NCBI GenBank assembly: GCA_022447685.1
Contig: JAKVAO010000006.1
Span: 1 to 61,958, forward strand
Direction: 5' to 3'
Length of the DNA: 61,958 nucleotides
Source of the DNA: Candidatus Caenarcanales bacterium
Lineage (GTDB): Bacteria; Cyanobacteriota; Vampirovibrionia; LMEP-6097
The position numbers were made by a program, and so were the translations under genes. Shown piece by piece: positions 44,678-53,832 of the stretch (positions are counted from its first letter, which is position 1; each line of letters starts with the position of its first letter). The notes beneath the pieces are model-generated. The model did not search any database. It was not told the DNA's origin and saw nothing but the letters and a program-made list of their open reading frames with translations.

Positions 44678-46102
44678 TTATCCAACTGCTGCTGGATCTT
44701 GCTGATTTTGGGATTCATCTTCAACATTATTATCAGCTATATTTCCTATATCATCGACTTCATCTGGATTAACATTGGTATTGTTATCAACTGTGTCTAC
44801 TGGAGTATTCGCTCCATCTGGCTCAATTGGGTTACCATTTTCATCGATTAAACCTTGTGCTAATAGCTCTGTATCTACTACTGAAGCTGCTTCAGAGTCA
44901 AATTCACCATCTGGTACTTCGTCAACTTCTTCAGTTCCATCTTCTCCGTCTACCATAGCTACGAAGTTAGGATCTTGAAGCTCAGCGAGTAATTCTGCGA
45001 AGAATGGATCTATGGTTAGTGAGTCATCAAAACCTTTATATAAAGCATCAGCTGTGTCTATACCTGAACCGTCATCCCAGTCAGCTACAAAGCCATCTTC
45101 ACCAAGAACAGCATAGCTTTCGTCTATAGCGTTCGTGTAGTTGTCTTCACTTGTATAATGTTTGCTTGCTGTGTGGTTTGCATTTCCAACTAGTAAGTGT
45201 CCAATACCATCTTCGTCATCGTATTCGGTTGAAATCATACCGTTTTGATGGAATGTGGTTTGAGCATCTTCTATAACTGAACCGTCAGCTCTATTGATTT
45301 GGTCGTAGTTTTGTACAAAGTTACCATTTTCGTCAGTTCCAACTGTACCTTCTTGGATTACTGCTGCATTTACGAAGGAGTATTCTCTTTCGCCATCTTC
45401 ATTCTCTGCTGAGATTCGATGCACACCAACTCCGTTGATACCATTGTCTAGCATCTGTAACTCTATTGCTGAGTCATCTGCGAAGATTAATGCTGATTTA
45501 TTAAGATCATGCATGTCATCGTGGCTATATTCTATGATTCTAAACTCATCACCATTTTCACCTCTGTAAACCATGATGTTATTACCATCATCATCCATGA
45601 TTTGGTTAATCATAGAGGATGTTCCAAATTCTTCTTCAGCTATTCCAAGAAGTTCATTCTTGAAGGTTTCCTGCATGTTTGCTCCACCTTTGATAGCGTT
45701 AGTTAATTCAAAACTTAGTGCGCCATCAGCGTCAGCGTCAAAACCTTTTGCAGCCATATAAGATGCGTCATCAACTATGTCGTCAGTAGGATCTAAGTCG
45801 TCAACCATGTCAGGATCATCTATAGTTAGATCATCAACATTAGTATCTCCGGTAGCAACAACATCTCCTGTTTCATCAGTTTCTGCTCCTATAGCGTTAG
45901 TAGTTTCAACTTCTGCTACTGGCACATCTGCAACTGTAGTTTCAGGGGGGGCATCTGCTACTGTAGTCTGGGCAGATTCATCTGTTACTGTATCAGGTAG
46001 AGTATCACCAGTTACATCATTGACACCATCTTCATCGACATCATTTGCTCTGTTGTTGTTTGCTAAAGTTGGGTCTGCTGCTGTTGTGTTATTAACTTCC
46101 AT
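44678..46102 (-). CDS. acidic hypothetical protein, paralogue B
   Basis: This 474-residue protein is a tandem duplicate of the 43175-44497 product. It begins NNTTAADPTLANNNRAND, has no signal peptide, and has an N-terminal 110 residues almost entirely Asp, Thr, Val, Ala and Glu. The conserved core (about 110-420) has GVGVHRISAENEDGEREYSF and a run of Asp/Asn-rich loops, possibly calcium-binding. The strong Shine-Dalgarno AGAGGAGAT lies 7 bases before ATG 46102. As a pair these genes look like exported surface or matrix proteins. I know no family for them. Confidence 0.65.
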   Translation of the reverse strand: MEVNNTTAADPTLANNNRANDVDEDGVNDVTGDTLPDTVTDESAQTTVADAPPETTVADVPVAEVETTNAIGAETDETGDVVATGDTNVDDLTIDDPDMVDDLDPTDDIVDDASYMAAKGFDADADGALSFELTNAIKGGANMQETFKNELLGIAEEEFGTSSMINQIMDDDGNNIMVYRGENGDEFRIIEYSHDDMHDLNKSALIFADDSAIELQMLDNGINGVGVHRISAENEDGEREYSFVNAAVIQEGTVGTDENGNFVQNYDQINRADGSVIEDAQTTFHQNGMISTEYDDEDGIGHLLVGNANHTASKHYTSEDNYTNAIDESYAVLGEDGFVADWDDGSGIDTADALYKGFDDSLTIDPFFAELLAELQDPNFVAMVDGEDGTEEVDEVPDGEFDSEAASVVDTELLAQGLIDENGNPIEPDGANTPVDTVDNNTNVNPDEVDDIGNIADNNVEDESQNQQDPAAVG

Positions 46103-46263
46103 GTTTATCTCCTCTAATCTGTGTTAGTTTTTGTTCATCCATTATTAAATTTATTTGGAAAATCTGTTTTATTAAGTTTGTTATCTCTTGCTTGGACATA
46201 AGTTCCGTCTACAATACTAATAAATCACACTATTCTTAAGCTCAGGTTAAGAGATTGAATGTT

Positions 46264-47568
46264 TTATAAATTTTCTAGAAAAAGATATTCTGCGTAGTTT
46301 TTTTCTAGATATTCCATTAGTTCATTACCAATCTCTAGCATTTGATCTTCTAGCAGTAAAATAAATTCATTAAACTGAATATTACTTTGTTGAGGCTCAG
46401 GGTAACTATTGAATTTAGCTTTGAATTCTTTGAAATCCCATGTCTTCATTTCTTGCCAGATTTTATCTATGTGATGAGTACTTAAATTTTTACTTGCAAG
46501 GTAAGCATTTAATGAATTCTTACTAATAGTGTGACTTGCATGATAATTAGCACTATTTATTCCTTTGGCTACACCTATTAGTATCCTAATAGTTGCTGCT
46601 TCTTCATTAAAACTCATAGAGGCTATATCAGACATGAGTTCATTGAACTGTTTATTGTTTTCTATGAACTTAAATTTATAGTGATTGAAGAAATTATGGT
46701 TAATTCCTAGTATATTGTCTGCATCTTTGAAAATTCTTTTCAGATTTTTGTGTGCAAGCTCGTTAATGATGACATTCTCTGTGTCTGCACCTATCTTATT
46801 TATATGATTATTGTTGATAATGGCACAGTTCTCTACTAGTCTGTCATTATATTCAACAGATAATGAATAACCAAGTATAGTTCCAGTAGGATTGAGAGTT
46901 TCTGGGGCTTTCAAATTGGATTCTATATATTTATAATCAAAATTTTCGTATCTATGAGAGAAAAGAATTTCAGCGAAGGAGGTGTTCTCTGCTTTTAGTT
47001 CTTTTACTTTTCCTTGAATTGGAATAAATGCATAATTACCAGAGTCTTGGTAAGCAAGAATTATATTGAAATTATTTGCTAGATACTCTGTTAGCTTAAG
47101 TTTTTTATTGTTATGGTCTGGCTTTAGCTCATGAAGCACTGCATCGAATTTTATTACAAAACTGTCATAGTCATCTCCACTGATAATAAATAAGTCATTT
47201 AATAATTTCAGCTGTTGATCAACATCTTCGCTGTCACGGTTTAAAAACTTAGTAATATATTCTTGATATTTTTTTTGAATAGCTTGGTAAGAATGAAGTG
47301 CATAGCCGCTTCTACTAAAATTTCCAGGATTGAATTTTTGCAGATTATAGAAATAACTGGGATCAAGCTTTGCGACCAATTCATCTTGAGAATTTAGAAG
47401 CTTGATTAGTCTACCTGAATATTTAAATAAACTACCGTCTTTGAGAATATAGTAGTCTTCCCCACTAGGTGAGTTGAGCCATTTCTCGTTTAATTTTTTA
47501 GACCAATTCTGATGTGCTTTAGGGTGATTTATTCTAAGCTCTAATTTACTTATTTCTTCTTGCTTCAA
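46264..47568 (-). CDS. unknown protein with a degenerate zincin-like segment
   Basis: The 434-residue protein has no signal peptide. Residues 269-273 read NELAH and residues 309-314 NELMSD, a pair that resembles the zinc site of gluzincins (His-Glu-x-x-His and a downstream Asn-Glu-x-x-x-Ser-Asp), except that the first His is Asn. That would leave an inactive or altered site. The rest is not recognised. Start TTG 47568, 13 bases after flgH, with AAGGATGA upstream. It is the last gene of the operon beginning at dnaA. Confidence 0.55.
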   Translation of the reverse strand: MKQEEISKLELRINHPKAHQNWSKKLNEKWLNSPSGEDYYILKDGSLFKYSGRLIKLLNSQDELVAKLDPSYFYNLQKFNPGNFSRSGYALHSYQAIQKKYQEYITKFLNRDSEDVDQQLKLLNDLFIISGDDYDSFVIKFDAVLHELKPDHNNKKLKLTEYLANNFNIILAYQDSGNYAFIPIQGKVKELKAENTSFAEILFSHRYENFDYKYIESNLKAPETLNPTGTILGYSLSVEYNDRLVENCAIINNNHINKIGADTENVIINELAHKNLKRIFKDADNILGINHNFFNHYKFKFIENNKQFNELMSDIASMSFNEEAATIRILIGVAKGINSANYHASHTISKNSLNAYLASKNLSTHHIDKIWQEMKTWDFKEFKAKFNSYPEPQQSNIQFNEFILLLEDQMLEIGNELMEYLEKNYAEYLFLENL

Positions 47569-47581
47569 AATACTCTCATCC

Positions 47582-48280
47582 TTAAATTAGGAAATTAAAG
47601 ATTGTGTGCAAGAAACCCCCGTCTCTTTCTTTATCTAGTGAGCCTGTTCCTATAATTTGAACTTGAGCATTTGCGAGTTTGTAAGAAGGGATTTCGTTAT
47701 TGGAGTCTATGTCTTTAGGGTTGATAATTCCTCTTACATAAAGGCTTTTGGTTTGACCTTCTATAACTATTTGTCTACTTCCTTCCACAACCATGTTATT
47801 GCTTTGTGGGTCTACCTCAACGATAAGAGCCGAAACAAGTGTAGTAAAGGTTTCGTCATTATCAACATTGATAGATCTATCATTGTTTCTTCTATATTGC
47901 CCAGGGAAAGTGAATTGAGTGATCATGGAAGCAATATCATTATCAGCGGGTGTAAGAGTACTGGTGCTAGTCATGTTTTGAGAGAAAGAGAAGTCCGCAT
48001 CGAGGTTGGTATCTCTTTGCAGTCTCACTTCTGATCTTTTCAGTACGTCTATATTTTCAATAACTCTAACTGTTATAACATCACCAACATTTCTTGCAAG
48101 AAATGTCTCGAAGAAGCCTCTAGGGCTTGCTGTTATCGTTTGGCTAGTTAAGCCTCCTTCTTGAAGTAAGCTTACTGCTTTGCTTTCAGGGGTGGAAATT
48201 ATACTGGAGCTGAGTAGTAACAGTGATAGTACTGATACTAGTAAAAGTTTTTTGTATTTAGTTTGTGATTTGGTCTTCAT
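47582..48280 (-). CDS. flgH: flagellar L-ring protein FlgH
   Basis: FlgH forms the ring in the outer membrane around the flagellar rod, so its presence argues for a diderm cell. The 232-residue protein has a signal peptide (LLLVSVLSLLLLSSSIIS) but no lipobox Cys, unlike most FlgH. NVGDVITVRVIENIDVLKRS, then VVEGSRQIVIEGQTKSLYVR and GIINPKDID, are the family core, and ANAQVQIIGTGSLDKERDGG the C-terminal end. The stop of the ROK gene overlaps its ATG (TAATG). flgI and flgA are not in view. Confidence 0.9.
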   Translation of the reverse strand: MKTKSQTKYKKLLLVSVLSLLLLSSSIISTPESKAVSLLQEGGLTSQTITASPRGFFETFLARNVGDVITVRVIENIDVLKRSEVRLQRDTNLDADFSFSQNMTSTSTLTPADNDIASMITQFTFPGQYRRNNDRSINVDNDETFTTLVSALIVEVDPQSNNMVVEGSRQIVIEGQTKSLYVRGIINPKDIDSNNEIPSYKLANAQVQIIGTGSLDKERDGGFLHTIFNFLI

Positions 48281-49095
48281 TAATGCAAGGCAAGTCTATT
48301 TATATTGCGCTTAACAAGTTCATGGGCTCCATAGATGCTTGGGTATTTCACTTGAGATTTTTTGATTTGGATATCGTAGGTCAAATTCTCTTGTAAATAT
48401 TCCATGGCCTTGTCAATTGCTGGCTTTATTATATTAATCCAACGATCATCGGTTACTTTACCTCCACCAATTGATATAATTTGCGGCGACAGAATGAAAG
48501 ATAGGTTGATCAGGGTTGAGGAAAGAAGAGTTATAGACTTTTCTTTCTTGTCTTCTGGATCTAGTTCTAGATCATTTTCACTAGTATTTGCTGAAGAAAA
48601 ACTTTCTGGCTGCACCAAGTAATCTAGTCTCAATGTTGGCGAATAACTGGTTGTGAAAATATCTCCATCTTTATAAAGAGCACCACTAAAGCCTGTACCC
48701 ATGTTGATATAAAGTAAAGATTCAAAGTTCTTCTCTTGCCCGTACACAGCTTCACCTAAGGCTGCAAGCTCAACATCTGATTTCAATAAGGTTGGTAGCT
48801 TAACTATTTCTGAAATCTCAGTCCAAAGAGGATAGTTTACATAGTTTTCTAAGTTAAGACTCTGGCGCAATATACAAGTTTCATCCCAATAACCACAGGC
48901 ACCAACACCAATTGCAAGAACGCTACTAAGGTTAATAGCCTGAATTTTTTGGCTAAATTCTGCAACGAAATCTTTAGGATTATCTGGCGTTGCGAATTCT
49001 ATTAGTTTGGTGATTCTGTCTTCTTTGAACTGAGCTATTCTAGTGTTGGTAGCTCCGAAATCTATAGCAACGCTTTCTAGTTTCTCTGAATTCAT
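48280..49095 (-). CDS. ROK-family sugar kinase
   Basis: The 271-residue protein is a ROK/actin-fold kinase that probably phosphorylates glucose or an amino sugar. VAIDFGATNTRIAQF at 9-23 is the phosphate-1 loop, YINMGTGFSGALYKDG the phosphate-2 loop, and ISIGGGKV the adenosine motif. Catalytic Asp is expected in LLKSDVELAALGEA. The Cys-rich zinc motif of many ROK members is absent. It lies 3 bases after comEC and shares TAATG with flgH, so expression is coupled to both. Confidence 0.8.
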   Translation of the reverse strand: MNSEKLESVAIDFGATNTRIAQFKEDRITKLIEFATPDNPKDFVAEFSQKIQAINLSSVLAIGVGACGYWDETCILRQSLNLENYVNYPLWTEISEIVKLPTLLKSDVELAALGEAVYGQEKNFESLLYINMGTGFSGALYKDGDIFTTSYSPTLRLDYLVQPESFSSANTSENDLELDPEDKKEKSITLLSSTLINLSFILSPQIISIGGGKVTDDRWINIIKPAIDKAMEYLQENLTYDIQIKKSQVKYPSIYGAHELVKRNINRLALH

Positions 49096-49098
49096 TTT

Positions 49099-51033
49099 TT
49101 ACTGATATATTCTCCAATATTTTGAGTCTGAAACTATAAGTTTACCCTCATTTACGATAAGGTTGGAGTTTTTTGCTAGTAGTTCCAAGTTTTCTCCTAC
49201 TTTTTTAGATTTGCTACTAGTCCTCACCAATACAAACTGAGGTTTTAGTAACTTAATTAAAGTATTAAGGTAAATATCATTAGCGTCAAGTTTACTAAGT
49301 ACAAGTAGATGAATTTCTTGAAGATTATCTTTTAAATCACCAAGTTTTTTAAGAGAACTAAGATCATTGATGAGCAATGTTTTAAGTCCGTGCACTTCAA
49401 AATACTTATAATTTTCTTGTTTCTCATGGCTGCTATGAATTTCCTTTGCTATGTTCTCTGTGAATTTTTTATAGTTGAGTTCTATTGCGTAAGTTTTATA
49501 TAGTGGAAGTGTTTTTGCAAAAAATATAATGGCGAAGGAAAATATCAAAACTCTTTGTAAATAGATATTTTTCATAAAGCCAAATTTAAGTTTGGGGAAT
49601 TTATCTTTAAGCGAAGGGTAAGCAAAATGAAAGGCGATTAGGTTTAAAGTGATGAATAGAATAATTAGAGCTGGAAAACTCATCTCCAATCTATTGTTAA
49701 TAAAAGGTAGCCCAGAACTTAGATTGAATAAAAGCAAAACTAAATCAAGTAAAGGTGAGATAAGAAAAGTTAACCCTAGAAATGAGGATACTATAACTAG
49801 AGATAGTATTGGTGTGAATACTAGATTTGCTACTATACCCCAAAACGGAAAAGTACCGAAATAATATATGCATACTGGCGCCAAGAAAAATTGAACAGAT
49901 AGCGAAACAGAAAGTGTTTCTGTTATGAAGTTTTTCTTAATGAATGCTTTGCTGATATGCTGTGCCCAAATAAGTAAAGAGAGAGTTGCAAGATAACTGA
50001 ACTGAAAACCCAAATCAAAGATAGTATATGGATCTATAAAAATAACTATCCCAGCTAATAGAAAAAGCAGTTTGATACTTTCAAGTTTTCTTTTATTTAG
50101 TTCCGCCAAAAAGTACATGGTAACGCAGATTAAAGCTCTTACTATGGATGGGCTAAAGCCAGCTAAGCCTGAATAAATGAAAGCTACAGCGATGCTCAGG
50201 CTGGATATTAGTAGTTGTGGGACTTTGTAAAATCTTTGAATTTGAGCAAAGATAAAATTCAGGAAAGCTACGAGGACAACTAAATGAAAGCCTGAAGCTG
50301 CAAAGAAATGCCCAAGCCCTAGTTGTCTAATTTGCTTAGATATTTTATCTGAAATTTTGGTGATTCTAGAACCAAAAAGTAAGCTTGAGCATATATCAGC
50401 TTTGTCTTTATTTAAGTTTGCATAGAAGAATCTTTTAATCTCTTCTCTAAGGTCACTGAATGGACGCGGAGACTTAGCTAAGTAACTAATATTACTGTTT
50501 TTAAGCCTGAAGAAGACTTTGTCTTTTTTGAGTGCTTTAGCTTTATAGTAACTAAGTTTCTCGAAACTAAATTCATTTCTAGTCTTACTATTAATTTCAA
50601 GAATATCTCCTTGGCTGAGCCCTAGATTAGATTTTGCATAAGCTAAAAATCTATACGGAGCAAATATTTCTCTTATACTAGTGATAATAGATTTACCTGG
50701 AGACTTAGATTTAATCTCAACTATAAATTCATCATTGAAGTTAAGTTTCTTTTTAACCGGTTTTACAATAGTAAAGCTTAAATTCTGTTCTGCTTGAATA
50801 TATTTATTCAAATCCAAATACTGTAAATGTTCAGCTCTAATATTGTAATTAAAAAACATAATTAGAACAAAACTTAATAAGGTAAGGATTTGATCTTTAT
50901 ATTTAACATACTTGGTAAATGCAGTAGCTGAAATGATCGCAGAAATTATAGCTGTAACTAGTACTCTATGATCACCGAGTACAAAAATTAAGGAGCCAAT
51001 TATTGAGCCAATAGCTGCATAAAAAAGATACAT
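49099..51033 (-). CDS. comEC: ComEC/Rec2-type DNA channel protein
   Basis: ComEC transports single-stranded DNA across the inner membrane during natural transformation. The 644-residue protein begins with two helices, followed by an OB-like DUF4131 region. Then comes the Competence domain with about eight membrane helices: GLGHFFAASGFHLVVLVAFL and FQFSYLATLSLLIWA are characteristic. The last 110 residues look like a shrunken metallo-beta-lactamase domain without the His-x-His-x-Asp-His motif, so the nuclease activity proposed for ComEC is likely absent. Prepilin-like genes at 15942-19068 could supply the uptake pilus. It lies 8 bases after the reductase gene. Confidence 0.86.
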   Translation of the reverse strand: MYLFYAAIGSIIGSLIFVLGDHRVLVTAIISAIISATAFTKYVKYKDQILTLLSFVLIMFFNYNIRAEHLQYLDLNKYIQAEQNLSFTIVKPVKKKLNFNDEFIVEIKSKSPGKSIITSIREIFAPYRFLAYAKSNLGLSQGDILEINSKTRNEFSFEKLSYYKAKALKKDKVFFRLKNSNISYLAKSPRPFSDLREEIKRFFYANLNKDKADICSSLLFGSRITKISDKISKQIRQLGLGHFFAASGFHLVVLVAFLNFIFAQIQRFYKVPQLLISSLSIAVAFIYSGLAGFSPSIVRALICVTMYFLAELNKRKLESIKLLFLLAGIVIFIDPYTIFDLGFQFSYLATLSLLIWAQHISKAFIKKNFITETLSVSLSVQFFLAPVCIYYFGTFPFWGIVANLVFTPILSLVIVSSFLGLTFLISPLLDLVLLLFNLSSGLPFINNRLEMSFPALIILFITLNLIAFHFAYPSLKDKFPKLKFGFMKNIYLQRVLIFSFAIIFFAKTLPLYKTYAIELNYKKFTENIAKEIHSSHEKQENYKYFEVHGLKTLLINDLSSLKKLGDLKDNLQEIHLLVLSKLDANDIYLNTLIKLLKPQFVLVRTSSKSKKVGENLELLAKNSNLIVNEGKLIVSDSKYWRIYQ

Positions 51034-51041
51034 TACTATCT

Positions 51042-52157
51042 TTAGTATACGTCTCTTGAGTATCTTTTTTGTTCTTTTAGTAATTTTACGTATTCTTCCG
51101 CGTCTTTACCGTGCTCTGTGATAATGTCTTTGAGTGCTTGATCAACGTCTTTCGCCATTCTTCTTGCATCACCACAGACATAGAAGTGTGCACCTTCTTC
51201 AAGCCATTTGAAAAGCTCGGCTGAATTCTCTCTCATTTTGTCTTGAACATAGATCTTGTAGTCTTGATCACGAGAGAATGCTAGATCAACTTTGAGACTG
51301 TATTTCTCACGGTAAGACTCTAGTTCTTCACCGTAAAGGTAATCATAGGCTTCTCTTTGGTCACCGAAGAATAACCAATCAGCTCCGACTTCTTGCCCAG
51401 AGTCTCTAAGAGCATTTCTTTCTTCTAGAAAGGCACGGAAAGGAGCTATGCCGGTTCCAGGACCAATCATAATAACTTTAGTTTTAGGATCTTCTGGAAG
51501 TCTGAATCTATCATTCTTATGAATATAAACTCTTACACTAGCTTCTCCCATAGCGACTCTATCAGATATATAATTAGAACAAAGTCCTAAGATTTTTTGA
51601 CCATTAATTTCTTCATCTACCCTAGCTATACATAGTTCAACAGATTCAGGATGAGCTTTCAAAGAAGATGCTATGGAATATGCTCTTGGGTTTGCTTTTG
51701 AGGAATTCTCTGCAAGCTCGTTTGAACTGATTTTAAAATCTGGATAGTCTTTCTTTATATCTTTGATAATTGCAAGACTATGATAGCCATTGTATTTCTC
51801 TTGTAATTCTTTAGCGTCTAAGTCTAATTTCTCTGCAATCAGTTTGAAAAGTTTAGAGCTTGGCCTAGTAATATTTATTTCTCTAGTGAAGCTTATAGCC
51901 TCATCTTCTCTTTCTTTACTTAGCTCTAATGTGTCTAGTAATTCGTTTACCAACGCTGTATCATTCTCAGGGAAAATATAAAGTGAATCACCTGGAATAT
52001 AGTCTATACCACTGCCTTTCAGGCAAAGAGAAATGTGCCTAGTATCTTTGGAAGAACCATCTTTATTCAAAGTATAGTTATCCGTTAGCTTCGACAAGAA
52101 AGGGTTTTCCTTGTTATAATAAACAGCTAGCTCATGAGTTTTGCTTTGAGTTTCCAT
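51042..52157 (-). CDS. sulfite reductase-type FAD/NADPH diflavin reductase, without flavodoxin
   Basis: The 371-residue protein matches the FAD and NADPH halves of CysJ-like flavoproteins. PGDSLYIFPENDTALVNELL starts the domain, RAYSIASSL binds FAD, MIGPGTGIAPFRAFLEERNA and WLFFGDQREAYDYLYGEEL bind NADPH, and the C-terminus FYVCGDARRMAKDVDQAL leads to RYSRDVY, with the Tyr stacking on FAD. The N-terminal flavodoxin domain of CysJ is absent, so it must pass electrons to another protein. It lies 10 bases after dnaA, an unusual neighbour. The partner is unknown. Confidence 0.85.
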   Translation of the reverse strand: METQSKTHELAVYYNKENPFLSKLTDNYTLNKDGSSKDTRHISLCLKGSGIDYIPGDSLYIFPENDTALVNELLDTLELSKEREDEAISFTREINITRPSSKLFKLIAEKLDLDAKELQEKYNGYHSLAIIKDIKKDYPDFKISSNELAENSSKANPRAYSIASSLKAHPESVELCIARVDEEINGQKILGLCSNYISDRVAMGEASVRVYIHKNDRFRLPEDPKTKVIMIGPGTGIAPFRAFLEERNALRDSGQEVGADWLFFGDQREAYDYLYGEELESYREKYSLKVDLAFSRDQDYKIYVQDKMRENSAELFKWLEEGAHFYVCGDARRMAKDVDQALKDIITEHGKDAEEYVKLLKEQKRYSRDVY

Positions 52158-52167
52158 TATATTTGGC

Positions 52168-53832
52168 TTATTCCCTTAAGGAAGATCTTATATCATCTAG
52201 ACATTTTTTCAAGGTATTAGAATTAGATAATTTGGAGTTAACTTGATCTTGAATAGTCTTAATGGAGTAGATAATGGAGCTGTGTTTTCTACCACCAAAA
52301 AAATCACCAATTCTCTGGTAACTTAATTCAAGTAATTCATGACTAAGGAATATAGCAATGTGTCTTGCTTGAGCAATAGCTTGTGCGCGTTTCTTACTTT
52401 GTAAGTCTTCAGATTTCAGGTTGAATCTTTGAGCTACAGCTTGGCTGATTTTAGTAATGCTAATACCATTTTTGCTTTCATCAACGTGAACTGCATTAAA
52501 TAGATTGGCTATGTATTCTTGATCAACTTCTGAGTCTTTGGAGAAATTACTCAAAGCTGAGATTTTAAGCAGCGCACCTTCAAGTTCACGAACATTTTCG
52601 GAATGTTTTTGGGCGAGTAGTATTTGCTGGTCTTCTGATATCTCAATATTCATTTCTTGAGATTTAAGTTTGATAACTTGAAGTCTTGCATCAAAATCCA
52701 ATGCTGATATTTCAGAAATCAGGGATCCCTGTAATCTACTTTTGAGTTTTTTATCAATTTTTTTTAATTCGTCTATGTTTTGGTTAGAAGAAAGAATTAT
52801 TTTTCCACCATTGTTGATAATTGCATCAAAAGCATTAGAAAGCTCTTGTTGAGTCGATTGTTTGCCATCGAGGAATTGAATTTCATCGAATAGTAATAAA
52901 TCTACAGCTCTGAATTTTTTCTTGAACTTCTCATAGCTTTTATTTTTGAGAGATAGTATGTAATCGTTGAGAAAGTCTTCGGCTTTAACGTATCTTACTT
53001 TGAGCATTGGGTCATTCTCTAGAGCTTGTTGTGCAACAGCGTTTAATAAATGTGTCTTGCCCAAACCAACGTCTGATTTGATAAATAGAGATTGGTAATG
53101 ACTACCAAAACTATCTTCAATAATGGCTTTTGCAAAAGTCACTACACCTAGGTTAGATTTGGAAACTACAAAATTATCAAATCTGAAATGTGTGTATAGA
53201 CCTGTATATGGATCTATTTTAGAGTCTTTGGATTTATTCTGAGGAGCTGTTGTGCTCAATTCAGCAAAAGTAGTTTGTCTTGCGCTAGCTTGATTCTGAA
53301 TTGAATTAAAGTTGAAGTTTGCAGCAGAATTACCAATTTTGCTTAGTTCTGACTGAGCTTGAATTTCATTTATAGGACTAATAGCTATTTGGCTATTCTC
53401 TTCACTAGTGTTCTCAGTTAAATCTTTATTTAGAGTATTATCCTGGATTATAAATCTAACTTGTACAGAAGCTGCAAGTACTTCTTTTACCGCTTGGTAT
53501 ATTGCTTCACTAAAACTCTGCATGATGAATTTTCTTGTGAATTCATTCTTGACTGAGATTAAGATCTCTGTTTCTGAGATAGACAACACTTTGCAGGGCT
53601 TTATCCAAGTATTGAGGCTAGTCTTTTTTAAATTTTTCGAGAGTACTTTTAAAATCTCTTGCCAGAATCCATTGATTTCTTCTTGGCTAAATGAAACTTC
53701 TGTTTCTTGTTCTGGGTAGTTTAATTCTGTAGGGTTTGGGTTTGTAATTTCGTTTTCATTCTTTGGATTAATTTCTTGTTCATGGGCGCGTTCGATCTGG
53801 GTAAGGCTGTCAGGGACTGTCTTCATAAGCAT
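52168..53832 (-). CDS. dnaA: chromosomal replication initiator DnaA
   Basis: DnaA opens the replication origin. The 554-residue protein has domain I near residues 45-125 (WQEILKVLSKNLKKTSLNTW), a longer linker rich in Asn/Ser/Gln, the AAA+ domain with VGLGKTHLLNAVAQQ (Walker A), DLLLFDEIQFLDG (Walker B), and domain IV with AQARHIAIFLSHELLELSYQ and IGDFFGGRKHSSI, the DnaA signature. dnaN does not follow; instead a reductase, comEC, a ROK kinase and flgH do, with gaps of 3-13 bases. This is unusual. I chose the ATG at 53832, although another lies two codons on. Confidence 0.95.
   Translation of the reverse strand: MLMKTVPDSLTQIERAHEQEINPKNENEITNPNPTELNYPEQETEVSFSQEEINGFWQEILKVLSKNLKKTSLNTWIKPCKVLSISETEILISVKNEFTRKFIMQSFSEAIYQAVKEVLAASVQVRFIIQDNTLNKDLTENTSEENSQIAISPINEIQAQSELSKIGNSAANFNFNSIQNQASARQTTFAELSTTAPQNKSKDSKIDPYTGLYTHFRFDNFVVSKSNLGVVTFAKAIIEDSFGSHYQSLFIKSDVGLGKTHLLNAVAQQALENDPMLKVRYVKAEDFLNDYILSLKNKSYEKFKKKFRAVDLLLFDEIQFLDGKQSTQQELSNAFDAIINNGGKIILSSNQNIDELKKIDKKLKSRLQGSLISEISALDFDARLQVIKLKSQEMNIEISEDQQILLAQKHSENVRELEGALLKISALSNFSKDSEVDQEYIANLFNAVHVDESKNGISITKISQAVAQRFNLKSEDLQSKKRAQAIAQARHIAIFLSHELLELSYQRIGDFFGGRKHSSIIYSIKTIQDQVNSKLSNSNTLKKCLDDIRSSLRE

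Noticed and set aside
45777..46127. Ser/Thr/Val-rich frame on the plus strand
   Set aside because: It is the antisense of the Asp/Thr/Val-rich N-terminus of the acidic paralogue B; similar shadows occur at 44775-44978 and 43291-43682.
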